From positions 2,294,001 through 2,358,000 of the forward strand of contig NC_134681.1 of NCBI RefSeq assembly GCF_024713945.1: DNA of 64,000 nt, read 5' to 3'. The notes under the pieces were generated by a model. It was not told where the DNA came from and did no database searches. It was given only the letters and a program-made list of their open reading frames with translations. Numbering within the stretch: the first letter of the stretch is position 1; the number at the start of each line of letters is the position of its first letter. The translations under genes were made by a program, and so were the position numbers. Shown here one piece after another: positions 1 to 12,999 of this stretch. The DNA comes from Dermatophagoides farinae. Lineage: Eukaryota; Arthropoda; Arachnida; Sarcoptiformes; Pyroglyphidae.

Positions 1-2673
1 TGGACCAGAGAAGGTTTAACCACACAGATGCCTGAAGGACATTATCTTGCAAGTTTTAATCGTGTATTAATAATACCACAAGCAAAAGTTGAAGATAGTG
101 GTGAATATGTTTGTACAGCGACATCTGGTAAAGATTCTTTGCCGAAAAGTGTACAATTATCAATACAATCATTACCGGTAATATTACAACATATTGGTAA
201 TAAAGTTGTTGAACGTGATCTTTCAGTATTGACATGGGAATGTCAAGCATTCGGCATACCATCTGTTAGTTATACATGGTATAAAAATGGTGTTGAAATA
301 TCCGATCGAAATAAAATGACCTATTTCTCTGAAGAAGATCGAAATCGTTATGAAGTACGTGGAAATATGCTCCTGATACATGGTTTGATTCCCGAACGTG
401 ATGAAGGAATGTATCAATGTCAAGCAACCAATGAACTTGGAACAGCATTCTCAAGTGGTCAGCTACGCATCGTACAGATGGCACCATCATTCCGTAAACA
501 TCCTATGCCCACTGAAATGTATGCCGCCGAAGGTGGAAATATAACAATACCTTGTGTACCCGAAGCATTACCAATACCGGCATTTGAATGGCAAAAAGAT
601 TGTATGATTAGAATTGATTTTTTTCCACATTTTATTCATTTTTTCTTTTCGTTACCACAGTCAATCGAATATTGATGGATGATAGAAAACGTGTATTGCC
701 GAATGGATTCCTCACTATTTCGCCGGTACATCGTACCGATATGGGTGAATATACATGCATTGCACGGAATTCACTAGGAACTGATCGAACACGTGGTATT
801 CTACGTGTATTTAATCGGCCAAAATTATACATTCGGCCAAATCCTGTTTATGATCTTAAAATTGGCCAATCTATTGAGCTACCATGTATGGCTATTACTG
901 ATCCACAATTGGATTTAGCATATAAATGGCAACATAATGGACTTAGAATCATTTTCGATAAAATGCCACAATATTCAATGGGTAAATTTCGGATGATTAT
1001 TTCTTCATTGATACTCAATTTTTGTTATCATTTTCCATTTATTAGCTGGTATCGATGGAAATCTACGTATTAATAATCTTACATTGGCTGAAACAGGTGA
1101 ATATGAATGTATAGTACAAACGACAGTTGGATCAACATCAGCTACTGCGAAAATACAATTATATGCTCATCCTGGAGCTCCGGGCGCCGTATTAGCCGAT
1201 GATATAACCGCCACATCGGTTCGTCTTCATTGGAGTGATGGATCCGATAATGGTCGACAGATTGTTGGCTATCAAGTTGAAGGCATCACTAATCATGATA
1301 GCGGTTGGCAATGGTTAGCCAATTCAACAGAATTACTTAATCTATACACTAAAAGTCATGATAGTGGCCGTACAATGGTTTATCTACGTGATGTACTTTC
1401 GCCATGGTCAACGTATCGATTTCGTGTTTCCGCCATGAACATTATCGGTATGGGTCCACCATCAGAACCAAGTCCATCATATAATACAGAAAAAGCAGTA
1501 CCATTTAAAGCACCAAGTAATGTTGGTGGTGGTGGTGGTAAAGCTGGTACATTGACCATTACATGGGATCCATTGCCACCGAAAGATTGGAACGCTCCTG
1601 ACATCTGGTATCGAATTTTCTACAAGTAAGTCAATTGATTTTTTGCATTTTTATTATTTTTTAAAATGTCATTTCATTTCATTTTATAGGCCAAATTCTT
1701 CGTATTATGAACAACAGCCTTTTATTGATAAGAATCTAACACATTTAGGCAATATTAATATGTATACAGTGAATGTTGGTGAAGAAAATTATTATCAAGC
1801 ATATTTTGTACGAGTTCAAGCAATGAATTCTGTAGGTGCCGGTTCGATAATTAGTGAACCAACATTAGTTTATTCGGCAGAAAGTATGCCACAGATTGCA
1901 CCGGCCGGTGTAAATGCATTGGCATACAATTCAACAGCATTGAATGTAACATGGTCAAAATTGGATACAAGCCGTGAAAAGATGCGTGGCCGTTTGATTG
2001 GACATCGTATAAAATATTGGAAAATGAATCAAGATCCACAATATGATGCATTAACATTATTGAAACGTGGTCCAAATCCATGGGGATTGATTGTTGGTTT
2101 AATGCCCGATACGGAATATTATATTGCCGTTATGGCATATAATGAAGCCGGATCCGGACCAGAAAGTGAACCATTCTTGGCACGTACATTTAAGGCTGCA
2201 CCACAACAACCACCAACATCGGTAAATGTTACCGCTATTGATTCTCGTTCCGTATTGGTCACTTGGCGTGGTATTAGTTCATTAACAAATGCTGAAGAAC
2301 CAATCAGTGGCTATAAAGTACGTTATTGGGATAGTGATCGACCAATATCACGTGCACGTGAAATAATCAAACCATTAGATGGTAGTGATTTACGTGCCAT
2401 TATCAGTGATCTAATACCGGGAAAAGTATATAAACTTCGTGTACTTGCATTTAGTAATGGTGGTGATGGTAAAATGTCACAACAGGTGAGTAAACAAAAA
2501 ATTTTTTTTCATTTATTTCATTTCAATTCAATGCATAGATTGAATTCAAATTAAGCGATGGTATTGCGTCACCATATCAGATGAATAATGTTGATGGAAG
2601 CGAAAAATTGTCACAAATATTGTTGACATTATGTTCATCATGGATACTATACATTTTTCATATTTATTCATGA
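1..2673 (+). CDS. Cont: Contactin-like GPI-anchored Ig/FN3 cell-adhesion protein, 3' part (5' end outside window)
   Basis: The exons read from the sequence are <1-601, 661-981, 1046-1625, 1690-2485 and 2539-2673. The four introns (53-64 bp) all have GT-AG ends and keep frame, giving 810 residues that are open at the left edge. In order there is a partial Ig domain, three complete Ig domains (each with the W...Y.C pattern, for example DSGEYVC, DEGMYQC, DMGEYTC and ETGEYEC), then four fibronectin type III domains. The last exon encodes a hydrophobic tail (KLSQILLTLCSSWILYIF) with a short polar end, preceded by small polar residues (NNVDGS). That is the shape of a GPI-attachment signal. Contactins have 6 Ig + 4 FN3 + GPI, so the visible part fits their C-terminal two thirds. 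In arthropods contactin works at the cell surface in septate junctions and glia-neuron contact. A poly-Gly run (about 1524-1540) lies in the second FN3. Assignment to the contactin family is firm; the exact orthologue is inferred. Confidence 0.88.
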
Positions 2674-3082
2674 GCTTTTTATTCTGTCCAATTTCCAGCC
2701 ATTCAGCTATTCAATCGATCTAGAAAAATCATTTTTTTTTATTTTGTATATGTATTTATTCTCCAATTTGAATGTCACAGTTTTTTTTTCTACTATCAAA
2801 TCAAAGGACAAATGGAATGAATGATGACACACCAACCACATTGATTGATCCTAGTCGCAGCATAATTTCATGTAATTTTTTTCATTTTTTTTTTCTTGAT
2901 GACACATCAGTTCACACACACACACACACACACTAAATGATTTGTCAGATTTTTTTTTCAAAATTGATTTAATTGATTCATTAACACATTAACTACTACC
3001 ACTACTACTACATATTACTGACAAAAGAAATGAAAATAAAAATGCTCAATATTTTTTTTTTCTTTGAAAATAATTATATCGA
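2674..3082. other. Intergenic region between convergent genes (contactin 3' UTR and orphan 3' UTR)
   Basis: The stretch contains T-runs, a (CA)n tract near 2913-2932, and on the + strand an AATAAA at 3035-3040 that could be the contactin poly(A) signal. That signal lies only 43 bp from the stop of the minus-strand gene, so the two transcripts probably end close together or overlap. Confidence 0.5.
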
Positions 3083-3667
3083 TCAACGATTCAATTGATT
3101 TGTTGGTATCATACGAATGATATCGTTTAGATTTAATTGAATTTTTGGTCGATTTCCAATCGATTCACGATAACGATCTATTGATTGTCGTTGTCGTCCA
3201 TTTGAATCTAATACTTTATATTCGATTGTATCATCCGTTGATGGTGGTGATATTGGTTCAACCGGTGCTATAACCGGTGGTCCACGACGATTCATCAATA
3301 TGTCCAATAATTTTGCCAACGTACTGGTAATGTATTCAATCAGATTCGATGGACCACCATTAAGCCAATTGCCTTGGGTGAAAAATTCGTTTATCACTTT
3401 CATCCATTGATTAAAACGATCATAACGGCGGCGTGTACCGTCCGGTAATTGTGGCCGCACTGGTTCCGAATCTGGTTCAAATGATTCTTGAGCTATTGAA
3501 ATTTCAAAAAAAAAATGGTCATTGATGACAATCAAAAATTTTACAATTAAAATCTAATGAATGACTGAACCTATACCTTGAACTTGTGTCGACAACATCA
3601 ACATTGAAATCAGCATCGTCATCAATATTGATCCAATGAAAAAATGGTGAATAAATTTCGATGACAT
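3083..3667 (-). CDS. Small secreted protein of unknown family (166 aa, two exons)
   Basis: Exon 1 is 3577-3667 and exon 2 is 3083-3492, with an 84-bp GT-AG intron; the codon for Ala31 is split. The start at 3667 was chosen because it gives a classic signal peptide: MSSKF, then a hydrophobic run rich in Met/Leu/Ile, ending near residue 30 before AQESFEPDSE. The mature part has no cysteine, is rich in Arg, Pro and Asn, contains a basic patch (GTRRRYD) and a short amphipathic stretch (LIEYITSTLAKLLDILMNRR), and ends NQLNR. I do not recognise the family. It could be a lineage-specific secreted protein. A TATA-like TATAAATA on the minus strand lies about 140 bp upstream of the ATG. The gene is convergent with contactin. 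Confidence 0.72.
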
Positions 3668-5470
3668 TTTTTTCAAAGTGTAAAAAAAACAATAATACAA
3701 TAAAGATATCGAAATATTCAGATGATTACGATAAGAATTTTGATTATCAAATGATTATCAATCAGTCGTTTTAAATCACAGTAGTTTTTTTTTCAATCAA
3801 GGACACATATTTATACATATCGATCGATTATGATTGGTTGAATGATGATGACAAAACCACCATTCATTAATTGTCATCATTCTGATTTCACAACATTTAA
3901 CCGAAATATATAATTTTTGTATTTACAGAATGAATGAATTGAATGTTGAAAGATGGAAGTAATAATCATATTCATCATTTAGCACGTGTGCAACAATTTT
4001 TTCTTTTTCTGTTTGTTTGCACACTTGATTTGATCTACACACACACACACACACGGACAATACATTAAATCACATTAGTTAATTTAAAAACTGCTTTTTT
4101 TTCTGTTTTTGATTCGAATTGATGACTAAATGCGAATTCGATAATTATTATTCCCTGTGTGTAATATTCATAATCACCATTGTTTTATGAATACGTTTCT
4201 CATGCTTATTAATCATCAAATGCGGGATAACAAAAAAAAAAAAAATTTTTTTTTCAAGGATAAATTTGGTTTCACGCAATCATTTATTTATTGACAATTT
4301 GATGATAATTTTTTTTTATTATTAAAATTTCAGCTGATGTATTTGCCGAACACTAGATGGCAATAGATCACAAGTGAGATTTTTGTTTTTTGTTTTTGTT
4401 CGGTGGATGGTTGTGATGACAATAACATGGCATTATTGATTGATTGATTGATTGTGATTGATTATGATCGAATTGTGTGTGTGTGTGTGTGTAAATCAAT
4501 TGCAGATGAATTCGTGAAAAAAAACATCATCATCATCAACAACAACAACCAAAAATGAAACTAAACTGACCAGAAAAGAAAAAATGGAAAAATTAAATTA
4601 AATTAAATTGATTGATTGATTGATTGTCCTGTACAGATAGATTATTTGTATGACAAAAAAAAACAAGAAGAAGAAGCAAAAATGTTCAAAGAAAAAACTA
4701 GCCTTCAATCAATTAAGTGTGTGTGTGTGTGGTGTACAAATTGAATTTACTTTTTTTTTGTTTGTTATATGATCCATTATTGTCCACATCCGTTCCATCA
4801 TTATCATCATCATCATCATGGTATGTAGTTCATATTTTTCTTGTCTTACATTTCAGCTTAATAATTCTATTCATCATCAGTGATGGATCATTTCCTATAT
4901 CCTGTTTTGCAGAGTTTATCATTGTTGTTGTAGGAGTAGTAGTTAGTTTGAGTAACATTTTTCCGTTTCTGTTTGAAAATGACCATCATAATAATGATGA
5001 TGATGATGATGATGGTAATCAAGATGGCTCGGATGGACACAACATTATTTCTTTCTTTATATGGCCTTTATATCTTTATATTATATCAGGCCAATTTAAT
5101 TCAATTTCTAAGAATTTTTTTTTCAATTTTCTTTTTTTTCGCTGGATCCAATTTCATCATTTATATATTGATTTTTGGTGATATTTTAGAATTGTGTAAA
5201 AAAAATCGTAGGTGGAGGAAACTTTTTCCCGGGAAATTTTGCAGACAATTCATTCGTGACATATAACGACAATCGATGATGATGATGATTCAAAGTGATA
5301 ACATCGATGATGATGATGATGATGACCGTATAGTAAAATGTATAGCAGATGTCCATATCGACCGTCCGTCAGTCGGTCGGTCGGTTGGTCAATCGACCGA
5401 TCCTCCTACGCTTTTTTTTTATTCCACCATCTAATTTCATTTTCTTTTTTTTCAGTCCACGAGTTTCTAA
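3668..5470. other. Intergenic, simple-repeat rich
   Basis: No supported gene was found. There are (CA)n tracts (about 4034-4054), (TG)n near 4475-4492, (ATTG)n near 4437-4455 and 4609-4627, (ATG)n/(CAT)n runs around 4800, 4997-5013 and 5274-5322, and a short GGTC/GGTT run at 5377-5400. Reading frames here are translations of these repeats. Confidence 0.6.
3808..3815 (-). promoter_or_regulatory. Candidate TATA box for the small secreted protein gene
   Basis: The minus strand reads TATAAATA here, about 141 bp upstream of the ATG at 3667. Transcription would start near 3780 and leave a 5' UTR of about 110 nt. AT-rich DNA makes chance matches common. Confidence 0.35.
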
Positions 5471-5601
5471 CTACCGTATATTCGCGTCGATACGCCACGG
5501 GTTATGAACATTTCTAACAAACAAATGCACCTAAATGTGACCATTGTAACCAATGTCACTAAATGCTTTCGGTGCGGGGCATTGGCGTAAAAATACGGTA
5601 G
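5471..5601. mobile_element. Candidate MITE (131 bp, degenerate terminal inverted repeats)
   Basis: The stretch starts CTACCGTAT and ends ATACGGTAG, a perfect 9-bp inverted terminal repeat. The next roughly 20 bp of the two arms still match at many positions. The middle holds a second imperfect palindrome (AAATGTGACCATTG against CAATGTCACTAAATG). Both flanks are TAA, which could be a 3-bp target duplication as used by PIF/Harbinger elements. It is one of the few non-simple-repeat islands in this desert. Only one copy is visible in the window, so mobility is an inference. Confidence 0.4.
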
Positions 5602-8600
5602 TAAATTGAAAATTGTAAATGATATCAATCATTTTTCGTTCATTTTAGATTTTTCGATCACACACAGAAAAAGAAAAAAAAATTTCTTTTTTTTCAAATT
5701 TCATTTCTCATTTCTTTTTGATAATGGAAAATTTTCAAGTTCCACTTTCTCTTTCTCGGTGTGTGTGTGTGTGTGTCTCTGTTAGTGGAACCGAAACGAC
5801 AATAAAATCATCGCATCATGACTGTTATGGCGTGATGGTCCATTATATATTGATCTTTCATTCGATCGATCGATTGATGGCAAAACAACTTTTTAAAGTT
5901 TCGTGGAAAAAAAAAGACTTTTAATCGAATCAAACGAAAACAAACGAAAAAACTTTTTTTTTCTTGGAAACTGGACTCGACCAAAAGCAGAAAAAAAATG
6001 AAAAATTAATGTAAATTTTTTTTCTCTTTCTATGTAATACAAAACTAAAAAAAAAATCGAGGTGAGTCAGAGCAGCTGACTGGATGGCTGCAGTTTACAT
6101 TAGTGTTTTTACAACAACACAACCGTCGATTGATACCCTTCATTATTGATGGTGTTGACCATCATCATCATCGTTATTGTTATCGTTATCGATGACCGTT
6201 AAAATCTATATGTCTGTTAGCGTAGGTGTTTGTGTGTGTGTGGGTGTTATGTAACAACAGCAGCAGCAGCAGCAATGACATTTGGTCATAATAATGATGA
6301 CCGTTATTTTTTTTTTTTTTTTTTTGGTGCAACCGAAGAACACACATATTTTCTCTGAAACGAAAATGGATCGATTTTTATTTTATGTTATTGGCCATGT
6401 GTATGTACCATTTATGACTACGACGACTACGACGACAACAATGCGTAGGCGGCAAAGGTGGCCGGTTTTCCAGCGTTTTTTTTTATTGTTTTGGTTTTTT
6501 TTTCCATTCAAACACAACAGTGGTATAAATGGACTTTTACATTTCATTCACCACATTGTTTGCTTCCTTGTAGACTAAATATTAAGCTCGTGTTTGATAT
6601 GATTTTTGTTGTCGTCGTCCTTGACATTATCTGACTATTTTTTTTTTATTATGTTCATTGATGATTATGGCCGAATAACACATCTGGATTTTTGATGTTC
6701 ACAATCGCCACCACTACCACCACCCCCGCTTGCTTTATAAAACGGAAAAATTTTTCACAGCATAAAAAAAACTTTAAACTTTTGTTCATGGTCATCATCA
6801 TCATCATTATCGTTCATTCATGGCCATGATTATTCAGGGTTTTAGTTTGGGAGAAAAAAAATTTTTTTTCTCTCAAACTTTTTTTCTTTCTTTTTTTTGT
6901 TGGCACTGAAATATATATATTGATTTTCCATTGCACATTCAATAATGATGATAAATTTGTTGTCTGTTTGAATGCTTTTCGGATTGTTGAAAAAAATTTT
7001 CTTGGTTGCCAATATATTCTTATATACTTTTAATGAGTGAATGAGTGTGTGTGTGTGTGTGTGGGTGGATGTTTCCATGGATCGATCCACCATTACCATA
7101 GCTGAAAGTGAAATATAAAACTTGACTAGAAATAAATAAATAAAAAAAAAACTAAACAAAAATAAAGCTTTTTTAATAAATAATAATGATAATCAAAATA
7201 AATGACCATTAACACCCGAAAAAAAAGCCAGAAAAAAAATAGAGAATAATGGATGAATGAACCCAGAAAGAATAAAACATTTTATGGAACACACACACAC
7301 ACACACACACAACCGAAAAAAAACTGAAAATAAATAAAAGTTTCAGTTTGTGTTATTTTTGGCCAACTAATATGTAATATCCATTCGTTTTGGGTTTGGT
7401 AAAAAGGTTTTCAAATTTCAAATTCAAATACTTTGCAGCCAAATGGCGTCGGTGGTATTTGTAAGCAGAAATTCTTTGCTCATGATTATAGAATAATGAT
7501 GATGATGATTCCTTTTTTTATTGGCAATAATAATGACCATAATGATAATAAAGTGAAAGAATTTATAGAAGTAGAAGCATTAGAAAAAAAAGTTTTAATA
7601 CTTTATTTTTCAATGAATAAACAAATGCTTAGAAAGTGTGTGTGTGTGTGTGTGTGTGTATGTTTCAAAATGATAAACAACAACAACAACAACAACAAAA
7701 ACAAAAAACAAGGGTAATAAATAATTCTGAATTCCGTCTTTCAGTTTTCTTCCTATCTCATTTGTTGTTGTTTTTTTTTTGCTATTTATATATAACCATG
7801 ACAAGCCTCACGGGCAATGAATCCAATGAATTTTTGTTTTGTTTATTTTTTTATTCGGAATTTCGATAAAACTTTCAAACTTTGTTAAGTATGTGTATAC
7901 ACTGGTTCACAGTGTAGAATAGATCTATTTTTTTTTTGTTGTTGTTTGGTTTGTTCCTTAAACATCAAATTTATTTTCATTCATTCATAAATCTAACACT
8001 ATTTCTATAGTTTTCATATATTTGTATGTATTGTGTTTATGTGTGGATGGATGTGATCTAGGGAGACAAACAACAGCAGCAGAAAACTGTCTATAATAGT
8101 CTGACTGACTTACTGGCATTCTGATTGTTGTTGTTGTTGTTGTTATTTTTCACCCAAAAAAAAAATCATTCGCCAGTCAGTCATCTTTTCAAGTTCCATT
8201 AATTTCGATTTTTTTTTTATTTAATGTTTTGACGACGACGACGACTACGACGACGAAGAAATGATTCTGATTTTCTTTTTTATATTTTAGTTTTTTTTTC
8301 GTTGATATTTCATCCTTCATACATCTTTTCTTTTTCTTTTTTTTTTGGTAAACTTGAATCAAAAGAAAAAAAAGAATGGAAAAAAAGTGGAGAAAATCTT
8401 TCGACCAGAAGAATACGATATAATGTGTTTATGATGATGATGGCTATGGATGCAGACCAAATTCTGAATGGAAACTTGTCATTTGAACACAGAAAAAAAA
8501 ATTTCACAACAACAACAACAACAAAACGGAAAGAGAGAAAAAATCTTTACTTCTTGCTATTCTTGTTGTTGTTGTTTTTGAAAAACGACAACAAATTCTG

Positions 8601-9736
8601 TAATCGATAGTTGAATTGAAAGTTTTTGGAAACATTTTTTTTTCATTTTATAAAATGAAATAAAAAAAAATAAACTAGACAAACAAAACCATCATCACAT
8701 TGCATAGCCACACCACACCATACCACACCCAAAGAGGGAGGAGAATGATGTAGTGAAATAAAAAAAATTTTTTTTTTTCATTTTTCGTTCGTTTCATTGT
8801 TATTGTTGCCCGATAAAAAAAAATATGATGATGCTTTTGCCCGTTGTTTTGTGCGTGTGTCCGTGTGATTATTTGCGTTTTTTTTATAGTTTACAATAGC
8901 AGCTTTTCCCTTGATGTGTGTGTGTGTGATTTAGTGAAAATTGAAAATTTTTTTTGCAAAACAAAAAAAACTACAAACTCAATGTGCGATGCTATTCCAA
9001 ACTGGCAATCCTATATAAATCCTTTTTTTCCCAGTGGCCAAAAAATTTACCATGCATACACAAAAAGATCACGTTTGTTTTGTTCATTTTGAAGTGAACA
9101 CCATTTTTTTTGATGATGATGATGATGATGATGGTTATGGCTTTTATAGCCGTGAGGCGAAAAAAAAATTGATGCAAAAAAAATTACATGATGATGAAGA
9201 TGACCATGTTGGAATCGAAATGAAATTGAATTGTAATTTGACAACAACCGACAACAACAACAACAATACGAACAAAGACAATCATGATTCGAATCCAAAA
9301 TTTTTTTCTTTTATTTTTTTTGTTTTGTTTTTGTTTCGTATTTTGTTTCAGAATTATTAATCCAGAATTTGGAATTGTCAATAAAAATTATTATTAATTT
9401 GGATCCAACAACAACAACAACAAGAACGGAAACGAAATGAAAATGAAAATGAAAATAATAATCATCATTATTATTTCGACAATTTTGTATGAAATGAAAA
9501 TGAAAATATCTAATACAATGATGATGATGAAAAAATGAATTAATAAAACAACAACAACAACAACAACAATGACGACGACATTTAGACAGATATCTGAAAA
9601 TACAACTTGAATGACAACAACAAAAGAGAAACATGAATCCATGGAACGAAAAAACAAAACAAAACAAAACTAGACAAGACAAAACATGGATAAAATTGGC
9701 GAAAAAAAAACTAAATCAAATTAATTTCGATTTTTT

Positions 9737-9774
<38 letters not shown>

Positions 9775-12081
9775 TCTTTCTATTTTGGTTTTGAGCCATT
9801 TCAATTTCGATTTCGATTTCGTTTCTTTTTCTTCTTCTTCTTCATCGTCGTCGTCGTCGTGGATTCAAAAGAATGAAATTGGAATTTTCCAAATTGCGGG
9901 CGCCATCATCATGTTTTGTTTTTTTTTTTTTGATTTTTTTTCTGTTTTGTTTAATTCTTTCATTGGATTCTGTTGTTTTTATATTGGACCAAAAAAAAAA
10001 AGTTTTTCCATTGGAATTTGATGATTGAATATTTCTGGCCTAAATGGTGGCATATGCGGGCCATTTTTTTTCCATTTATTTTCATTATTATTATTATTAT
10101 AGAATTTTCATTAAAGTTTACACATTTTCATTTCCATTGATGAGCTTATGATTGGTTTTGTTTTTTGTTTTTTTTTTTTATTTTTTTTCAAGTTTCAAAT
10201 ATATGTGATCCAATTACTAATTTAGACTACTACTACTAGGTATATCGTTACAAACGTTGGCTGAAAGTCAACTTTAATCAAATGAAATATTTATATTTAT
10301 TTTTTTTTTCGAACTTGAGCTTGATAATACCTTATTACATAACATTTCCACTATATTTTGATTCGAAAAGTGAAGTAAAGTAAAAAAAAACAAAAAAAAA
10401 CGAAAAAAAAATCTAAATGGAATCATGAATTCATGTGGAGCGAAAGAATAAACACACACAGCACACTGCAGCAGCACAACAACAACAATAACAGAAATCA
10501 AACAAATGGAATGAAGTAAAAAAAAAAAACTTTTTTTTTCATCATTTGACGTGATATAAAATTGGATTCCACCGCACTCACACACACACACACCCTCCAG
10601 GGTTCTTGCCGTATGAATTCTCTAGTCTCTGGTACCAGGACCATTTCCATAGAAAAACCCCTACACCCACACACACACACACACAATATATAAAAAAACT
10701 CACTATATTGATTTTGTTTAGTTCAATTTTTTTTTCTCTTATATATCGTGAATAATCGATGAAATTTTCATTTGAAAAATTGAGATGCACTCTCTCTCTC
10801 TCTCTCTCTCTCTCTATGTCTGTGTGTGTGTCATGGGACCTAAACAAAACAGAAAAAATGATGATGATGAAAATAAAAAGTATAAAGAACCGAAAAATTT
10901 TAATATTATTTTGAGTTGTTTGATTTTGATGGTTGTTGTTGTTGTTGTTGCTGCTGCTGCTATTATTGTATGTTTGGAACTTTGAAGACGAACCAAAAAA
11001 AAAAAAAAAATAAATAGATAGATAGATGTTTGTTTTAGGTTAAAAACAAGCAAGAAAAAAAAGAAACTTTCTGTGCAAATATTTGTACTTGAATTCTTGA
11101 TGATAATGGTGGTGATGATGATGATGATGATTCACATTTTTTTTCACCAGTAATGGTTGTAGCGGCTGTGAAATTGATACAAAATTCTCTCTCTCTCTCT
11201 CTCTCTATCTGTGTATTCAAAAAAAAAAAAAAAATTCAACACATGAATACTATAGTGTGTGGCTTGTTTGAAAATTTTTCATTTCATTTCTTTGATTGCA
11301 TTTCAATTGATTTTTTGTGTGGATATCACAATCTCCAACAAAAATCAATTATAAAAATGAATTCATATTGATTCATTCATGACAAATCATCGATGACGAG
11401 CCAATATCGAGGATTTTTAGTTGTTGTCGTTGTTGATGGAATAGAAATCTTTAAAAAATATTGATATTTTTCATTCACAGAAAAACTTTTTCAATTTTTT
11501 TTATTTGTCATTGTCACCATAATCAATAATCATTGTTCATTGATCATTGATTTTTTTTTTGAATGATGAAAATCAATGAACATACACACCGCACTGCACA
11601 CTTGTCAAGCACCTATTGTTATACAATTGACGACATAAACATGAATGATGATGATGATGATGACGATTGATTGATATAAGATCCATATACGACACATATA
11701 CAGATGTGTATGTACTAGAGTAGTTAGTCCAAGTGTCCATGGACCATGGACAAGGTCCAATTGGTCATAGCAATGGTCAAATGTTATGTTTTTTATTTTT
11801 GTTTGATAGATAATCCTGTGTGTGTGTGTGTTTGATTCTCGTAGAATTTTTATTGAAAACGAGAAATTTGATTTTTCTAAAAAAAACTCAATATAAAAGA
11901 CAATAATTCATCCATCAAAAGTATAAAACAATTTGTTCCAATCATTCAAGATGATGTTGATGATGATGATTTTGCCCCCTCCACTGTAGTAGTTGTTATG
12001 TTGTAAACAATAAACAACAGCAACAACAACAACAAAAACGGTAAATTATTATGGTCCAAACATTCTCGACCTAGTTTTTTT

Positions 12082-12113
<32 letters not shown>

Positions 12114-12999
12114 GCTTGAAAATAACGGTCATTTTTCATTCGGTCATATTTTTTTTATTCATTCATTCATTCACTATCTGATGCCTTGAAGATATTATGA
12201 AAATAAATAAATAAATAAACCAGATTTTTGATCAATCAATCGATCTATATAACACATACACACGCACACACACATGTAGATTTGACGATCAATTTTGATG
12301 GCTATCGATTGATTTTATTTCTGTCGTCATCGTTGTTGTTGTTTGGCTGTCTACACTTTTTTTTGGATTGGTCCTTATTTTCTAGGCCAACAACAACAAC
12401 AACAAAACAACAAATCACATTTAATGCAAGACATGGAAAAAAAAGAAATCCAGGGACTTGGGATTTTTTTTTTTTTGTTTACAACACACACACACACACG
12501 CGAACGCGTACGAAAAAAAAAATTCACAATTGTAATCTTTTTGTCAATGTCCAGCCAGATGGACAACGTGCGCAACATGACCATCTTCTGTCTGGCTCGA
12601 TTATTATTATAATATAATTTTCCTGGTTCCTGGTCATTTGAAACTTTGTTTACAGTGAAAAAAAAATTAGATTGCCATTGGATTATTTTGAATTTTAGTG
12701 TTCGAGAACAAAACAAAACAAAAAAAACGTATTTTGAAGTATTTCCATACAGTATGAGTGTGATAATCTCCAATTGAGATCTCTATTCATTTTTCATTCT
12801 CCTAAATGGCAACCTTTTTTTTCATTTGTTTTGTTTTGCTAATTGAAAAATTGAAATTTTAACAAATTTCAAATTATTCACTCCACAGTGTATCGAAACA
12901 ATTTCCAATAATCGATCATCACGAACAATCGATTATATTATTATAAACGTAAAGATCAAAATCAAAATCAAAATCGAAATCGAAAAAAAAATTTCATGC
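5602..12999. other. Gene desert, microsatellite rich (part 1)
   Basis: No supported coding exon was seen on either strand. The region contains long runs of (TG)n/(CA)n (for example 5759-5775, 7045-7062, 7288-7311, 7637-7659), (TC)n (9741-9770, 10791-10815, 11187-11206), (CAA)n/(GTT)n, (GAT)n and poly-A/T. A 17-bp palindrome centred on CCATGGACCATGG lies at 11735-11751. Predicted frames are almost entirely Cys-Val, His-Thr, Asp, Asn or Phe runs, as expected from repeats. Long introns or untranslated exons of the gene at 21642 cannot be excluded. Confidence 0.6.
9741..9770. repeat. (TC)15 microsatellite
   Basis: Thirty uninterrupted bases of TC dinucleotide. It is representative of several pyrimidine/purine tracts in the desert, including 10791-10815 and (GA)n at 20855-20880. 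Confidence 0.95.

Noticed and set aside
4717-5181. 154-codon + strand frame rich in Ser, Asp and Phe
   Set aside because: Built from TCA, GAT and T-run repeats; no domain or splice context.
9311-9682. 123-codon minus-strand frame rich in Cys, Val, Phe and His
   Set aside because: Translation of (GTT)n, (CAT)n and AAAAC-like repeats.
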